The notes: generated from the letters alone by a model not told the origin. A DNA stretch of 64,000 nt from Actinokineospora auranticolor (GCF_002934265.1 NZ_PTIX01000013.1:1-64000), one strand, 5' to 3'. Positions 44,485 through 54,432 are shown, numbered from the stretch's first letter. Numbers and translations: made by a program.

Positions 44485-44742
44485 CTACTCGATGTCTCGG
44501 GAGCGGCTCAGCGGCGCGTCGCCGGTGCACGTGGCTTGGTCGCGGACGGTCAGGGTGCCCGCGTCGGTCATCGCGAAGGAGTACACGCAGCCCTTTCGGT
44601 CGACGCCGGTCGCGGGTTGGCCGATCTGCACCGCGCCGAGGTCCGACCAGGTGCCCTGGTAGACGCCGTCCGGGTTGTTCTGCCTGCTCGTGCTCTGGCC
44701 GCCGGTCCCGTTGCCGGTGAAGGCCATGATGCGCGCGTCCAC
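44485..44742 (-). pseudogene. Remnant of a beta-propeller/lectin-like protein
   Basis: 85-residue frame with one and a half blade-like units (DGVYQGTWSDLGAVQIGQPA, then DRKGCVYSFAMTDAGTLTV). It recalls the C-terminal blades of PLL/tectonin propellers such as the gene at 14.7 kb. The upstream part is missing, so it is interpreted as a fragment rather than a small gene. Confidence 0.4.
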
Positions 44743-44773
44743 GACCGCGGCGGAGTCGGTCCAGGGACCGGGC

Positions 44774-45421
44774 GAGCCTCGAACAGCTGCGGTTGGTGGT
44801 CGTCGCCCAGGCGCCGAGCTCGACCAGGGCGATAGGCCCCTTCACCGCCCGGCACGGGGCGCGCCTCCCCCTGGTCGACATCATCGAGTGCCACCCGTCG
44901 GAGGTGTACGACACGCTGCGCGACGAGGCCGCCGACCTCGCCGTCGCCACGATCGCGCCGCCCAGCGGACTGGCGTCGAGGAAGCTGTGCGACATCGGGC
45001 TCACGGTGCAGGTGCCCCGGGGCACGAGCTCGACGGGCGGGACGTCGTGGAGGTCCGGGAGCTGGTCCACCACCCGTTGATCCTGATGGACCGGACGTTC
45101 TCGGCGCGCACCGCCTTCGACAAGGCCGTCGCCCGCGCGGGCGCGCGCGTCACCGACCCGATCGTGCTGCGCTCGACGGTGCTGGCCCAGGCGCACGCGG
45201 TGTCCGGCCGCGGCGCGGCGGTGCTGACCGACACGCCGATCGCGGGCCTGCACGCGGCCAAGGTGACCGTCGACGGCGCGCAGGTCCCGCTGACCCTGTA
45301 CGGGGCCTGGGAGCGGACGCACTTCGCCGGTGACGCGATCGAGGAGTGGGTCGACCGGTTCGCCACGTGGTTGTCCCACCTGCCGGCTGTCGAGGAACTC
45401 AGGAACTCCACGCGCGCCTGA
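44774..45421 (+). pseudogene. LysR-type regulator, effector domain only, frameshifted
   Basis: The sequence encodes QLRLVVVAQAPSSTRAIGPF, HGARLPLVDIIECHPSEVY and DLAVATIAPPSGLASRKLCD. After a frame change near 45025 come GHELDGRDVVEVRELVHHPL, LRSTVLAQAHAVSGRGAAVL and a final AIEEWVDRFATWLSHL. That is the periplasmic-binding-like effector domain of LysR regulators. The N-terminal winged helix is absent, so it cannot bind DNA as it stands. Confidence 0.7.
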
Positions 45422-45505
45422 GGAACCCTTGGCGTTGCGGGACTCCGGCCGCTACGCCGTCAGGCCGTCGTGCGGCGGATCCACGCGGACGACGGCCGTC
45501 GGGGC

Positions 45506-46135
45506 TTATCGGCGGATGAAGCCGAGGTCCGTCGCGGTGGCCACGGCGGCGGTGCGGGAGTCGACGCCGAGTTTGGTGTAGCAGCGCGCCAAGTGGGATT
45601 TCACGGTGCCTTCGGTGAGGTGCAGGCGCGCGGCGATCGCCCGGTTGGACAGGCCGTCGGCGACCAGGGCGAGGACCTCGACCTCCCGTCGGGTCAACGC
45701 GGTGTCGGGCGTCCGCATCCGGTCGAGGAGCCGGTCGGCGACGGTGGGCGCGAGGGTGGTCCGTCCCGCGGCGGCGGTGCGCACGGCGGCCGCGAGGTCC
45801 TCGGGGTGCGCGTCCTTGAGGAGGTAGCCGGTGGCGCCCGCCTCGATGGCGGGCAGGGTGTCGGCGTCGGTGTCGTAGGTGGTGACGATCAGGACGCGGG
45901 GCGCGCCCGGGCGCGCGGTGATCGCCGCGGTGGCCTCTGCCCCGGTCATCCCGGCGCCGAACCGCAGGTCCATCAGGACGACGTCGATGTCGCCCCGGGC
46001 GGCCCGGGCCACGGCGGCCTCGGCGGTGGCGGCCTCGGCGACCACGACGAGCCCGGGTTCGGTCTCCAGCACGGCGCGCAGGCCCGCGCGCACCACGGGG
46101 TGGTCGTCGGCCAGCAGCAGGCGGATGTCGGTCAC
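45506..46135 (-). CDS. NarL/LuxR-family response regulator
   Basis: 209 residues: receiver domain (RLLLADDHPVVRAGL acidic pair; phospho-acceptor Asp in VVLMDLRFG; VTTYDTD; Lys in GYLLKDAHPEDL) followed by a LuxR helix-turn-helix (LTRREVEVLALVADGLSNRA ... LTEGTVKSHLARCYTKLGV). GTG overlaps the kinase stop (GTGA), forming a two-component operon. The divergent ABC exporter 160 bp beyond the kinase start is the probable target, by analogy with LiaR/DesR-type systems. Confidence 0.95.
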   Translation of the reverse strand: MTDIRLLLADDHPVVRAGLRAVLETEPGLVVVAEAATAEAAVARAARGDIDVVLMDLRFGAGMTGAEATAAITARPGAPRVLIVTTYDTDADTLPAIEAGATGYLLKDAHPEDLAAAVRTAAAGRTTLAPTVADRLLDRMRTPDTALTRREVEVLALVADGLSNRAIAARLHLTEGTVKSHLARCYTKLGVDSRTAAVATATDLGFIRR

Positions 46136-47349
46136 GGGCGGGCCTCGGGTCGGGTGGCGGTGGGCGGCAGCGGGAGTCGGGCGGCCAGCGCGGTGCCGTG
46201 GCCGGGGGCCGACTCGATGGTGAGGGAGCCGCCCAGTGCCCGGGCGCGGCTGCGCATGGCGGCCAGTCCGAACCCGCCTTCGCCGGGATCGGGCGCGGGC
46301 AGCGTCGCGGGGTCGAAGCCGGTTCCGTCGTCGACGACGTCGAGCGCGACCTCGTCGCCGAGGTGGCTCAGGGTGACCTCGACGGTGGTGGCGCCCGCGT
46401 GGCGGACGGTGTTGGCGAGGGCGGCCTGGGCGATGCGCAGCAGGGCGACCTCGTGGGCGGTCGGCAGCGGCACCGGGTCGCCGGTGAGGTGGAAGCGCGC
46501 GGTGATCCGGTGGCGGGTGGCGGTGGTGGCGCACAGGCGTTCCAACGCGCCCGCCGGCGTGGTGTCGTCGAGGGCGGGCGGGGTGAGGGCGGCGACGAAG
46601 CGGCGGGCCTCGGCGAGGTTGTCCGCGGCGGCTTGGCGGGCCTGGTCCACGTGGCGGGCCGCGGTGCCGGGGGTGTCGGGCAGGGACCGCTCGGCGGCGC
46701 GCAGCAGCAGCAGGATGCTGGACAGCCCCTGGGCGAGGGTGTCGTGGATCTCGCGGGCCAGGCGTTCCCGCTCGGCCAGCACCCCGGCCGTGTGCTGGGC
46801 CTCGGCCAGGTCGGCACGGGTGGCGGTGAGTTCCTCGATCAGGTGCCTGCGCCGCTCGCTCTCCCGGTACAGGGCCTGGTAGCCCCACACCACCGCGACC
46901 GCGACGGCCGCGCCGAGCGCGGGGCCGATGGCGGCGACCGGGCTGAAGGACCCCTGGTGGGCGGCGAAGGCGGCGATCGCGGCCAGCGCGGTGGCGGTCA
47001 CCGCGGCCAGGCCCGCTCGGCGTGGCAGCAGGTGGAGTTGGAGGAAGTACAGCGGGAAGGCGACCCATACCCCGTCGGCGGTCAACACCACCAGGACCAG
47101 CCACACGGCGCCGACGGCGCCCAGCCACCCCGCGGCGACCCGCCGGGACGCGCGGACGCGCGGCAGCAGCGGTCCGGCCGCGTACACCGCCCCGCACAGC
47201 ACCGCCACCGCGACGACCGCTCCGGCCCGGGCCTGTCCCCCGGCCACCGACCGCGCCGCGGCCAGCACGAGCAGGGCGATGAGCAGCAGGTGCAGGCACC
47301 AGGTCAGCACCCGGTTGGTCGGTGTCAGGGCGGGAGCGGCGGCGTTCAC
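46132..47349 (-). CDS. NarL-type sensor histidine kinase
   Basis: 405-residue membrane sensor. Four to five membrane segments lie in the first 130 residues (LLLIALLVLAAARSV; AVVAVAVLCGAVYAAGPLL; LGAVGAVWLVLVVLTADGVW; AIGPALGAAVAVAVVWGYQ), with no large extracytoplasmic domain. HisKA_3 has the phosphorylated His in LAREIHDTLAQGLSSIL. HATPase_c shows QAALANTVRHAG (N box), VVDDGTGFD (G1) and GGFGLAAMRSRA (G2). This intramembrane-sensing layout fits kinases that monitor envelope stress or antibiotics. GTG start at 47349. Confidence 0.95.
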   Translation of the reverse strand: MNAAAPALTPTNRVLTWCLHLLLIALLVLAAARSVAGGQARAGAVVAVAVLCGAVYAAGPLLPRVRASRRVAAGWLGAVGAVWLVLVVLTADGVWVAFPLYFLQLHLLPRRAGLAAVTATALAAIAAFAAHQGSFSPVAAIGPALGAAVAVAVVWGYQALYRESERRRHLIEELTATRADLAEAQHTAGVLAERERLAREIHDTLAQGLSSILLLLRAAERSLPDTPGTAARHVDQARQAAADNLAEARRFVAALTPPALDDTTPAGALERLCATTATRHRITARFHLTGDPVPLPTAHEVALLRIAQAALANTVRHAGATTVEVTLSHLGDEVALDVVDDGTGFDPATLPAPDPGEGGFGLAAMRSRARALGGSLTIESAPGHGTALAARLPLPPTATRPEARP

Positions 47350-47520
47350 AGTGCGTCCAGGCTACGCAGCGCGGGCCGGGCGTCGCCTCTATCGAAAGGT
47401 GGAACCGGCGCGCCGCCTTCCGGCTCGTGAAGTGCCATCCCCGGTCGGATGCCCCGCAGGGGTGCGGGCGGTGATCGTGGAGACGTCCCCCGCACCCTCC
47501 GGATAGGAGTGATCGAGGCC

Positions 47521-48597
47521 GTGTTCGTCGCCTGGAGAGACCTGAGATTCGCCAAGGGGCGCTTCGCCGTGATGGGCGCCGTCATCGTGCTGATCACCCT
47601 GCTGGTCGGTCTGCTGTCCGGGCTGACCGCCGGGCTCGGCAGGCAGAACACCTCCGCCATCACCGGCCTGCCCGCCGACCGGATCGCCTTCGCCGCGCCC
47701 GGCGGGGACCGGGGCCCGTCGTACGCCGACTCGACCGTCACCGAGGCGCAGTGGCGGCGGTGGGCCGCCACACCGGGGGTCACCAGCGCCGAACCGCTGG
47801 GCATCACCACCACCAAGGCGACCGCGGGTGATCGGAGCGCCGGGGTCTCGGCCTTCGGCGTCCGGGCCGGGTCCGCCCTCGCCCCGGACAGCGGCGACCT
47901 CACCGAGCACACCGTGGTGCTGTCCACCACGGCCGCCGACGAACTGGACGTCCGAGCGGGAGACAGCGTCACCCTGGCCGGGCGACAGCTGACCGTGGCC
48001 GCCGTGGCAGGCGAGGCCTCCTTCAGCCACACCCCGGTCATCTGGACCACCCTCGACGTCTGGCGCGCGACCGCGCACTCCACTAGCGACAGTCCTATCG
48101 CGACCGTAATCGCGTTGTCCACCACCACCTTCGACGCCACCACCGATCAGGCCATCGGCACCAGGACGGTCACCAAGGACGACTCGCTGTCCGCGATCGG
48201 CTCTTACACAGCCGAGAACGGCTCCCTGCAACTGATGCGCGGCTTCCTGTTCGCCATCTCCGCACTCGTCGTCGGCGCCTTCTTCACCGTCTGGACCATC
48301 CAGCGCAGCGGTGACATCGCCGTCCTCAAAGCCCTGGGGGCCACCACGGCCGGGTTGCTCAAGGATGCCCTGGGTCAGGCCGTCGTCCTGCTCACCGGCG
48401 GGACCCTGATCGGGACCGGACTCGCCGCCGCCCTGGGCGCCGCGCTCGCGGGCTCGGCGATCCCGTTCGTCCTCACGCCCACCACCGTGCTCGCCCCGGC
48501 CGCCGTGATGATCCTGCTCGGCGCGTTGGGCGCCGCGCTCGCCATCCGCCGCGTCACGTCCGTCGACCCGCTGACCGCCCTGGGGAGCGCCCGATGA
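47521..48597 (+). CDS. FtsX/MacB-type ABC transporter permease
   Basis: 358-residue permease with one N-terminal membrane segment (AVIVLITLLVGLLSGLTAGL), a large extracytoplasmic domain (about residues 45-225) and three C-terminal segments (LFAISALVVGAFFTVWTI; GQAVVLLTGGTLIGTGLAAAL; VLAPAAVMILLGALGAALAI), the type VII ABC layout. MFVAWRDLRFAKGRFAVMG is the typical actinobacterial start, so GTG 47521 is preferred over GTG 47509. Its stop overlaps the ATPase start (ATGA). It probably exports or removes an envelope-active compound. Confidence 0.88.
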   Translation: MFVAWRDLRFAKGRFAVMGAVIVLITLLVGLLSGLTAGLGRQNTSAITGLPADRIAFAAPGGDRGPSYADSTVTEAQWRRWAATPGVTSAEPLGITTTKATAGDRSAGVSAFGVRAGSALAPDSGDLTEHTVVLSTTAADELDVRAGDSVTLAGRQLTVAAVAGEASFSHTPVIWTTLDVWRATAHSTSDSPIATVIALSTTTFDATTDQAIGTRTVTKDDSLSAIGSYTAENGSLQLMRGFLFAISALVVGAFFTVWTIQRSGDIAVLKALGATTAGLLKDALGQAVVLLTGGTLIGTGLAAALGAALAGSAIPFVLTPTTVLAPAAVMILLGALGAALAIRRVTSVDPLTALGSAR

Positions 48598-49259
48598 GCC
48601 TCAGCCTGACCGATGTCACCCTCACCTACCCCGACGGCGACTCCCGCCTCACCGCGCTCGACCGGGTCACCCTGGAGGTCCCCCGAGGCTGCCTGACCGC
48701 CGTGGTCGGCCCTTCCGGCTCCGGCAAATCCAGTCTGCTCGCCGTCGCCGCCACCCTCGTGACCCCCGACCACGGCACCGTCGCCATCGACGGCACACCG
48801 ACCACCGGCATGACTCGAGGCGAACTCGCCGACCTGCGCCGCCGCGAGATCGGCATCGTCTTCCAACAACCCAACCTGCTGCCCGCCCTGACCGCCGCGG
48901 AACAGCTCCAGGTCATGGCCCGGATCGACGGCCGCTCCCCCGCCGAGGCCCGCGACCGCGCCCTGGCACTGCTCGACGCCGTCGACCTCACCCCCCAAGC
49001 CGGGCGGCGCCCGCACCAGCTCTCCGGCGGTCAGCGCCAACGCGTCAACATCGCCCGTGCCCTGATGAACGACCCCACCGTCCTCTTGGTCGACGAACCG
49101 ACCAGCGCCCTCGACCGCGAACGCGGAGCCGCGATCATCGACCTCATCACCCGCCTCACCCACCAGCGGGCCACCGCCACGGTCCTGGTCACCCACGACC
49201 CCACCCACCTCACCGCCGCCGACCGGACCGTCGAAGTCCACGACGGCCGCCTGCGCTGA
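48594..49259 (+). CDS. MacB-type ABC transporter ATP-binding protein
   Basis: 221-residue ATPase: Walker A GPSGSGKSSLL, Q-loop GIVFQQPNLLPALTA, signature QLSGGQRQRVNIARALM, Walker B VLLVDEPTSALD and H-loop VLVTHDPTHL. The LolD/MacB subfamily pairs with FtsX-type permeases. ATGA overlap with the permease. It lies divergent from the NarL-type two-component system, its likely regulator. Confidence 0.96.
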   Translation: MSLSLTDVTLTYPDGDSRLTALDRVTLEVPRGCLTAVVGPSGSGKSSLLAVAATLVTPDHGTVAIDGTPTTGMTRGELADLRRREIGIVFQQPNLLPALTAAEQLQVMARIDGRSPAEARDRALALLDAVDLTPQAGRRPHQLSGGQRQRVNIARALMNDPTVLLVDEPTSALDRERGAAIIDLITRLTHQRATATVLVTHDPTHLTAADRTVEVHDGRLR

Positions 49260-50212
49260 GTTCCCGCAACCACTCACGGAAACGGGCGTCGGACCAAGCC
49301 ATCCCGGCGCGGATTCCGGTGACCGGCGGGCCACGGTACGGCGTGGGAGCCGTACCGGTCTGCCCGCGACGGGGGGCCGAGCGCGACTGCGCGGCGTGGG
49401 CAAGCGGTACGGCAAAGGCGCCCAGGAACTGTCCGATGTGGACGACGGCACGCCTGCACCGCGGTGACCCTTCGCGACCGGTTGATCGCGCGTGGTCCAG
49501 TGGACCGGTGAAGGACGCGGTGGACAACGGGCAACCGAGGTCGTCCGGGTACCTGTCGGTGGTCGTGGACGGCGCCGCCGCGCTGGCCGTGGTCATGGCG
49601 TTCTGGTTACCGGGGCTGACGACGGCGGGCGGCTGGGCGTGGGTCGGGGTGCTCCCGGTCGCCGTCGTCGCCTGCTCGATGGTCACGCGCTGGCGGTGGC
49701 CCGCCGCGGCGACGGCGGGCGCGGCGGCGGTTCCTGCCGCACGAGGCCGGGCTGAGCCTGGTCGGCCTGCCCGCCGACGCCGGGCTGTCCCCCGGTGCCG
49801 CCACCGTCGTCCTCGTCTCCTGGGCCGGGTTGGCGCTCGCCTCGGCCGCCCGCGCGCTGTCCCGCCGGGACGGCTGACCCGATCGCGGGGAGGAGTCCCC
49901 CACACCGGGACCGCGTTCAGTGTCCAATGGCAGCTGAGCACCCCGCACCCCGGGCCGCACTGGCGGGCAACCGTGCTGGAGGTCCCCGGAGGTCCGGAGG
50001 GGGACGTCCGGCTCGGCGGCCGCAGGCAGGCACGCCTCCGTGCCGCGCCAGGCGGGCCTGACCGCCACGCGCCGCGACCGCGACGCGGTGCCGCGCACCC
50101 CGACGTCCTTGGGCGTGGCCCTGCCGGACGGGATCGCCGACCCCGTCCCGGCCTGATGGCCGGACGCGCGGACCCCGTGGGCAGGCGGCGGTCGGCGGAA
50201 CACCGTGGTGGG
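49260..50212. other. 950-bp region with one degraded membrane-protein frame
   Basis: Apart from the fragment at 49508-49878, no gene is supported. Sequence from 49880 to 50212 is open in several frames without recognisable motifs. Confidence 0.5.
49508..49878 (+). pseudogene. Degraded small membrane protein
   Basis: A GTG-started frame gives VVVDGAAALAVVMAFWLPGL and WAWVGVLPVAVVACSMVT (two membrane segments). After a frame change near 49730 it continues as LPHEAGLSLVGLPADAGLSP and ATVVLVSWAGLALASAARAL, then stops. It resembles the membrane part of a sensor kinase or small transporter, but the catalytic part is absent. Confidence 0.35.
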
Positions 50213-51862
50213 TCAGCAGTCTTTGCCCGCGTTCGGGTCGTCTGTGGTGGGTAGGCCCGTGAAGACGGTGGTGGCCTTGCCGGATTTGCCGATGTCCATG
50301 ATGGGGAGGACCACGCCCACCGGGTCGCCGTGGGAGTCCTTTCCGAAGCGGATCGGGCCGGACGCGCCTGGGATCAGGCCGTTCGCGCAGCGGACCTGTT
50401 GGAGGATGCCGCGTTGGGAGGAGAAGGGGTCGGCGAGGACGCCCTTGCCCGCGCGGCGGGCGGCGAGGACGGCCAGGGCGACGGCGTCGTGGGCGATCAT
50501 CGACTGGCCGGTCGCCAGGTCGTCGACCGGGAAGTCCAGAGGGGCGGCGCCGTCGGCCGGGACCGGCTTGTCGGCGTCGCAGTTGGCCTTGCCGGTGAAC
50601 GCCGCCTCGAAATCGGCGTAGACCTTGCGTTCGTCGCTCGCTTTCCGGTCCGGTCGTGGTGTGGTGTCGCCGTCGGGGCAGGAGCCCCACTTGTCCGGGC
50701 TGGCCAGGGCGGTGTACTGGACCTTGACCTGGCCGGTGGCCACCGCTTCGAGCACGCGGTGGTCGACGGTCGCCTCCAGGGCGTCGTCGCCGGTCAGCAG
50801 GTGCAGCGGTTTGTTCGCGCAGGTGCCGGAGTGGGCCCAGCTGGTCACGAAGGTGCCGATGTCCGCGCCGCGACCCGCGAAGTACACCAGCCGCGGTGGT
50901 TGCTTGCACAGGAGCGTGTCCATGTAGCCGAACTGGCCCTTGAGGCTGTCGTCCCGCCGCTGGACCGGGTCGGACGCGGCGGGCGAGGTGAATGGGTAGG
51001 GCGTGGCGCCGGGCATCCGGCTGTGCGCGGCCTTGATGAGCGTCGCGATGTAGTCGTCGTCCGCCGTGTTGTCCTCGACGATGGCCACGTCCTTGAAGTC
51101 GATGCGCAGCTGGTTGGCGATGTAGGAGGTGGCGGCCACGACGGTCCCGGTGTTCGTCGGCGCGATCCGGTAGAAGCCGTCGAGGTAGCGGCTCTCGTCG
51201 CGCACGTCGAGGTTCATCCGGTCCCCGGTGACCGACGCGCCGATCACCGGGATGCCGGTGCCGGTGATCAGCTTCGCGACGGCCTGCCGGGTCGGCGTGG
51301 TGCTCTGGCTCAGCCCGGTGACGGCCGTGATGTGGTTGTCCTCCTTGGCTTTGGCGATCTGGTCCACCGTGGCCTCCCAGTCCGCGTTCTCGCTGCCGGT
51401 GTTGGCCAGCAGCAGCTTGATCGCGGGTACCGGGTCGGTGTCGCCCGGCAGGGTCTGGCTGAAGGTCGACATGTGGTTGGCGCGCCACACGGCGGTGAGC
51501 GCGCCCTCGACGTTGCGGTAGACGTCGTCGACGGTGGCGGTGTCCACACCGGCCACCGGCGACATGTTCAGCATCAGGACGATGGACACGTAGTTGTCGC
51601 CGGTCACCGCGTCGTTGTTCGCCTGGACGCGGTTCACCAGGCCGGTCAACCGTTCTGGCTGGTCGTCGCTGAACCGGTCGCCGGACAGGTTCACGCCGAC
51701 GCAGGCATCGGTCTTGTCACCGCCGACCATCCCGTCACCGCAACTGAGCGAGCGCACCAGGAACACCACCCCGACCACCACCGACGCGATGATGACCACC
51801 ACCGCGACACCGGTCAGCACCGGGTGTCGACGGTTCCAGGGCGCGACATCGACTGGGGACAC
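50213..51862 (-). CDS. Membrane-anchored type 1 periplasmic-binding-fold protein
   Basis: 549 residues: a single N-terminal membrane segment (VLTGVAVVVIIASVVVGVVF) puts a large ABC-receptor-like domain outside the cell. It shows VSIVLMLNMSPVAG, ITAVTGLSQSTTPTRQAVAK, GFYRIAPTNTGTVVAATSY and LVYFAGRGADIGTFV, the pattern of branched-chain amino-acid receptors, but no ABC permease is nearby. The start is set at GTG 51862 because GGAGG precedes it by six bases. It follows the NTPase gene by 28 bp in the same direction, so the two probably work together in sensing or transport. Confidence 0.8.
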   Translation of the reverse strand: MSPVDVAPWNRRHPVLTGVAVVVIIASVVVGVVFLVRSLSCGDGMVGGDKTDACVGVNLSGDRFSDDQPERLTGLVNRVQANNDAVTGDNYVSIVLMLNMSPVAGVDTATVDDVYRNVEGALTAVWRANHMSTFSQTLPGDTDPVPAIKLLLANTGSENADWEATVDQIAKAKEDNHITAVTGLSQSTTPTRQAVAKLITGTGIPVIGASVTGDRMNLDVRDESRYLDGFYRIAPTNTGTVVAATSYIANQLRIDFKDVAIVEDNTADDDYIATLIKAAHSRMPGATPYPFTSPAASDPVQRRDDSLKGQFGYMDTLLCKQPPRLVYFAGRGADIGTFVTSWAHSGTCANKPLHLLTGDDALEATVDHRVLEAVATGQVKVQYTALASPDKWGSCPDGDTTPRPDRKASDERKVYADFEAAFTGKANCDADKPVPADGAAPLDFPVDDLATGQSMIAHDAVALAVLAARRAGKGVLADPFSSQRGILQQVRCANGLIPGASGPIRFGKDSHGDPVGVVLPIMDIGKSGKATTVFTGLPTTDDPNAGKDC

Positions 51863-51890
51863 GGTGCTCCTCCACGAGTAGGGGTCGGGC

Positions 51891-53924
51891 TCAGAACCGG
51901 CGGGCCGCTTCCTCCAGCGCGTCGGTGTCGGCACGCGCCGAGTTGTTGCCCAACCGGCGGAAGTCGGCGCGTACGCGGGCGTACCAGCGTTCGTCGACCG
52001 CGGTGCGCGGGTCGCGCAGTAGCCAGAGCAGCGCGGTCAGGTCCGCCACCGCGACCTCGGTCGGGCCGCGGTCGGCCACGTACTCGGGGACCAGCCGCCG
52101 GTACGAGTCGGCGAGGGCCTCGGTCTCGGGCAGCCTGCACGGCGCGCCCGTGGCGGCGTCGAGCAGCCGGACCCACGACCCGTGGTCGATCTTGTCGAAC
52201 CGGTCGACCAGGCTCGCCACGACGTCGTCGAACCGGCCCAGGGCGAGGTCGTGGTACAGCAGGTCACCGGGTTCGCGGTCGTCCCTGGCGCCGAGCACGT
52301 CCGCGAACAGCTTGTCCCACAAGGCGGGGTCCTCTTGGGACAGACCGGCGAGCAGGCAGCGCGCCAGCCACGGGTGCATGGCCGCCGGACGTGGTGCCTG
52401 CTCCTGGCCGATCCCCCACAGCGGCGACGGCGGAGCCGAGAACGTGCTGATCCACAGGTTGTGCCGCAGACCGCGCAGCGTCTGGGCGGCGATCGGGAAC
52501 AGGGCGGGATCCAGGTCTTCCGCGTCGGCGCGTCCGTCGAGGCGCACCGCGAGCGCCACCGCGGCCGGGACGGACGGCCAGGGACGAACCGGTGGCACCA
52601 GGTTCTCCGGTCGGCAGGCGCGCAAGACCTTCTCCCACAACGGCGCGTCGCCGTCGACCGGGGCCGTCAGCACCGAGACCGGCGCGCCGCCGCGGCCGTC
52701 GGGCAACTCGGCGACCCGGGCCCGGATGTCCGACTCGGCCCGCGGGTGGCCCGCCGCCAACCTGGACACCAGCGCGCGCGTCTCGTCGCCGTCCCAGCTC
52801 GCGGCGATGGGGCCCAGCAGGCGGTCGTCGACCGGTGTGTCCAGCCAGACCGGGTACCAGCTCGGCTCGTCCACACGGGCGACGTGCGCGAGCCAGTCCC
52901 CGCGGGTCGCCCGCGACCACGTCGGGATGGTCGGTCGCCCCAACGCGGCCGGGCCGCTGTGCCAGGGTTCGCACCAGCCGGTCCACGAGGTGTCCCACCG
53001 GTCCGCGGCGGACACGACGAGCAGCGGGTCGCGGCCGGGCTTCCCGTCCTGACCGTCGTCCACGCGCTCCCGCCGGGCCCTGACCAGCGCGGCGAGGAAC
53101 TGCGCGGCCACCTCGGTGCGCGGGTGGTCGACCAGCAGGACCCAGGCGTGGTCGTGCCGGTCGCGCAGCGCCCGCGGGGCCCGGCAGTCGCACTTGCCCC
53201 GGGCGGCGGGGTGCTGCCGGTCGAAGGCGTCGATGTCGGCCAGCAGGGCCTTCACCACGTGGACCAGGGCCTGCCCCCGGTCGCGGGTGCTCAACCGGAC
53301 CAACCAGTCCACCGCGCCCGCCGCCTCGGCCTCGGGCAGCGCGCTGTGCCAGCGTTTCGCCTTGCGCAGCGAGAGACCGGACAGTCCGCGCAGCAGGGCG
53401 CCGATGACCGGTTTGCTCTGCTGGTTGAGCACCTCGGTGGTCCGCGTGTCCGCGATGCCGCCGACGGCGGCGGCCACCTGGGCGGCGTTGAACAGCAGGT
53501 CCGGCACACCGCCGGTCGCCCGGCCCACCCGGGTTCGCTTGGCGTACTCGGTGATCCGCGCCTGGATCTGCTCCTCGGCGACGCGGCGGTCGTGGTCGAG
53601 CGGCTCGTTGAGCGCGAGCAGGGCCAGGCCGAGCCGGTGGAACGTCGGTCGCACCCGCAGGTTCGTCCAGTCCCGCATCAACAGGAAGGCCGCGAACGCC
53701 GCCGCGGCGATCGGGTCGGCCAGGTCCCGTTCGGCGAAGTCCAGCGTGGCGTGCACGACCGTGCCGCCGCATTCGCGCGAGACCGCGGTGAGCACCGTGC
53801 TCTTGCCCGCGCCTCGCGGGCCGAGGAGCGCCACCACCGGTTCCGGCTGGTCCGCGTCCCGTTCGCGCCACAGCATGTTCCCCAGGAAGAGCCGGGCGCC
53901 CGAGGCCGGGCCGGTCGCGGCCAT
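51891..53924 (-). CDS. Large P-loop NTPase
   Basis: 677 residues: Walker A VVALLGPRGAGKSTVLTAVS near the N-terminus and a candidate Walker B strand HAWVLLVDHPRTEVAAQ around residue 270. A long helical, Trp-rich C-terminal region (LAHVARVDEPSWYPVWLD; LLWLLRDPRTAVDERWYARV) could be a sensor. The layout recalls STAND/AAA-type regulatory ATPases, but I cannot assign a named family. GAGGAGG precedes the ATG at 53924. It is the first gene of a two-gene operon with the periplasmic-binding-like membrane protein. Confidence 0.75.
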   Translation of the reverse strand: MAATGPASGARLFLGNMLWRERDADQPEPVVALLGPRGAGKSTVLTAVSRECGGTVVHATLDFAERDLADPIAAAAFAAFLLMRDWTNLRVRPTFHRLGLALLALNEPLDHDRRVAEEQIQARITEYAKRTRVGRATGGVPDLLFNAAQVAAAVGGIADTRTTEVLNQQSKPVIGALLRGLSGLSLRKAKRWHSALPEAEAAGAVDWLVRLSTRDRGQALVHVVKALLADIDAFDRQHPAARGKCDCRAPRALRDRHDHAWVLLVDHPRTEVAAQFLAALVRARRERVDDGQDGKPGRDPLLVVSAADRWDTSWTGWCEPWHSGPAALGRPTIPTWSRATRGDWLAHVARVDEPSWYPVWLDTPVDDRLLGPIAASWDGDETRALVSRLAAGHPRAESDIRARVAELPDGRGGAPVSVLTAPVDGDAPLWEKVLRACRPENLVPPVRPWPSVPAAVALAVRLDGRADAEDLDPALFPIAAQTLRGLRHNLWISTFSAPPSPLWGIGQEQAPRPAAMHPWLARCLLAGLSQEDPALWDKLFADVLGARDDREPGDLLYHDLALGRFDDVVASLVDRFDKIDHGSWVRLLDAATGAPCRLPETEALADSYRRLVPEYVADRGPTEVAVADLTALLWLLRDPRTAVDERWYARVRADFRRLGNNSARADTDALEEAARRF

Positions 53925-54060
53925 GCGCGCTCCTCCTCGCGATCGACGATGCCTGTACGTCGACCGCGTGGCCGTACATGTTACGTCACTCGATCGTGTC
54001 AGCCGCCGGCGATCGCGCCCGCCCCGCGCCGCGGCACGGGGCGGGCGCGGCGGTTCGTGG

Positions 54061-54432
54061 TCATGGACCGAACCAGGTGAGGCACCACCTGTCGTTCTCC
54101 CTGGCCAGCCCCATCTGGGTCTGCCGCGACGAGTCGGTGAACCTGATGGTGACGTCCGCGACCGCCTCGTCGGGGCTCGCCAGCCGCACGTCACCCAGGT
54201 CGGCGCCCACCATCGGGGACGGCGCGGGCAACTCCAGCGGGTGCGCGGCGCCGGGACACGAAACGGCGGCGAGCGCCTGCTTGTCCTTGTCGCCGAACGC
54301 TTCGACGATCGCCTCGGCCGCGCCCTTCGGCGTACTGGTGTCCGGTGCTCTGGTGAGCACGAGAACGAGGGTCACGACCGCGGCGAGCACGACGACGACA
54401 GCACCCGAGAGCAACCACATCTTCTTCGTCAC
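54061..54432 (-). CDS. Small membrane-anchored hypothetical protein
   Basis: 123 residues: one N-terminal membrane segment (LLSGAVVVVLAAVVTLVLVL) and an extracytoplasmic domain of about 90 residues (TPKGAAEAIVEAFGDKDKQA; DEAVADVTIRFTD; ENDRWCLTWFGP). It looks like the DUF4878/NTF2-like lipoprotein fold common in actinobacteria, where accumulated variables are followed by a W-C-L end, but there is no lipobox. Function unknown. Confidence 0.65.
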   Translation of the reverse strand: MTKKMWLLSGAVVVVLAAVVTLVLVLTRAPDTSTPKGAAEAIVEAFGDKDKQALAAVSCPGAAHPLELPAPSPMVGADLGDVRLASPDEAVADVTIRFTDSSRQTQMGLARENDRWCLTWFGP

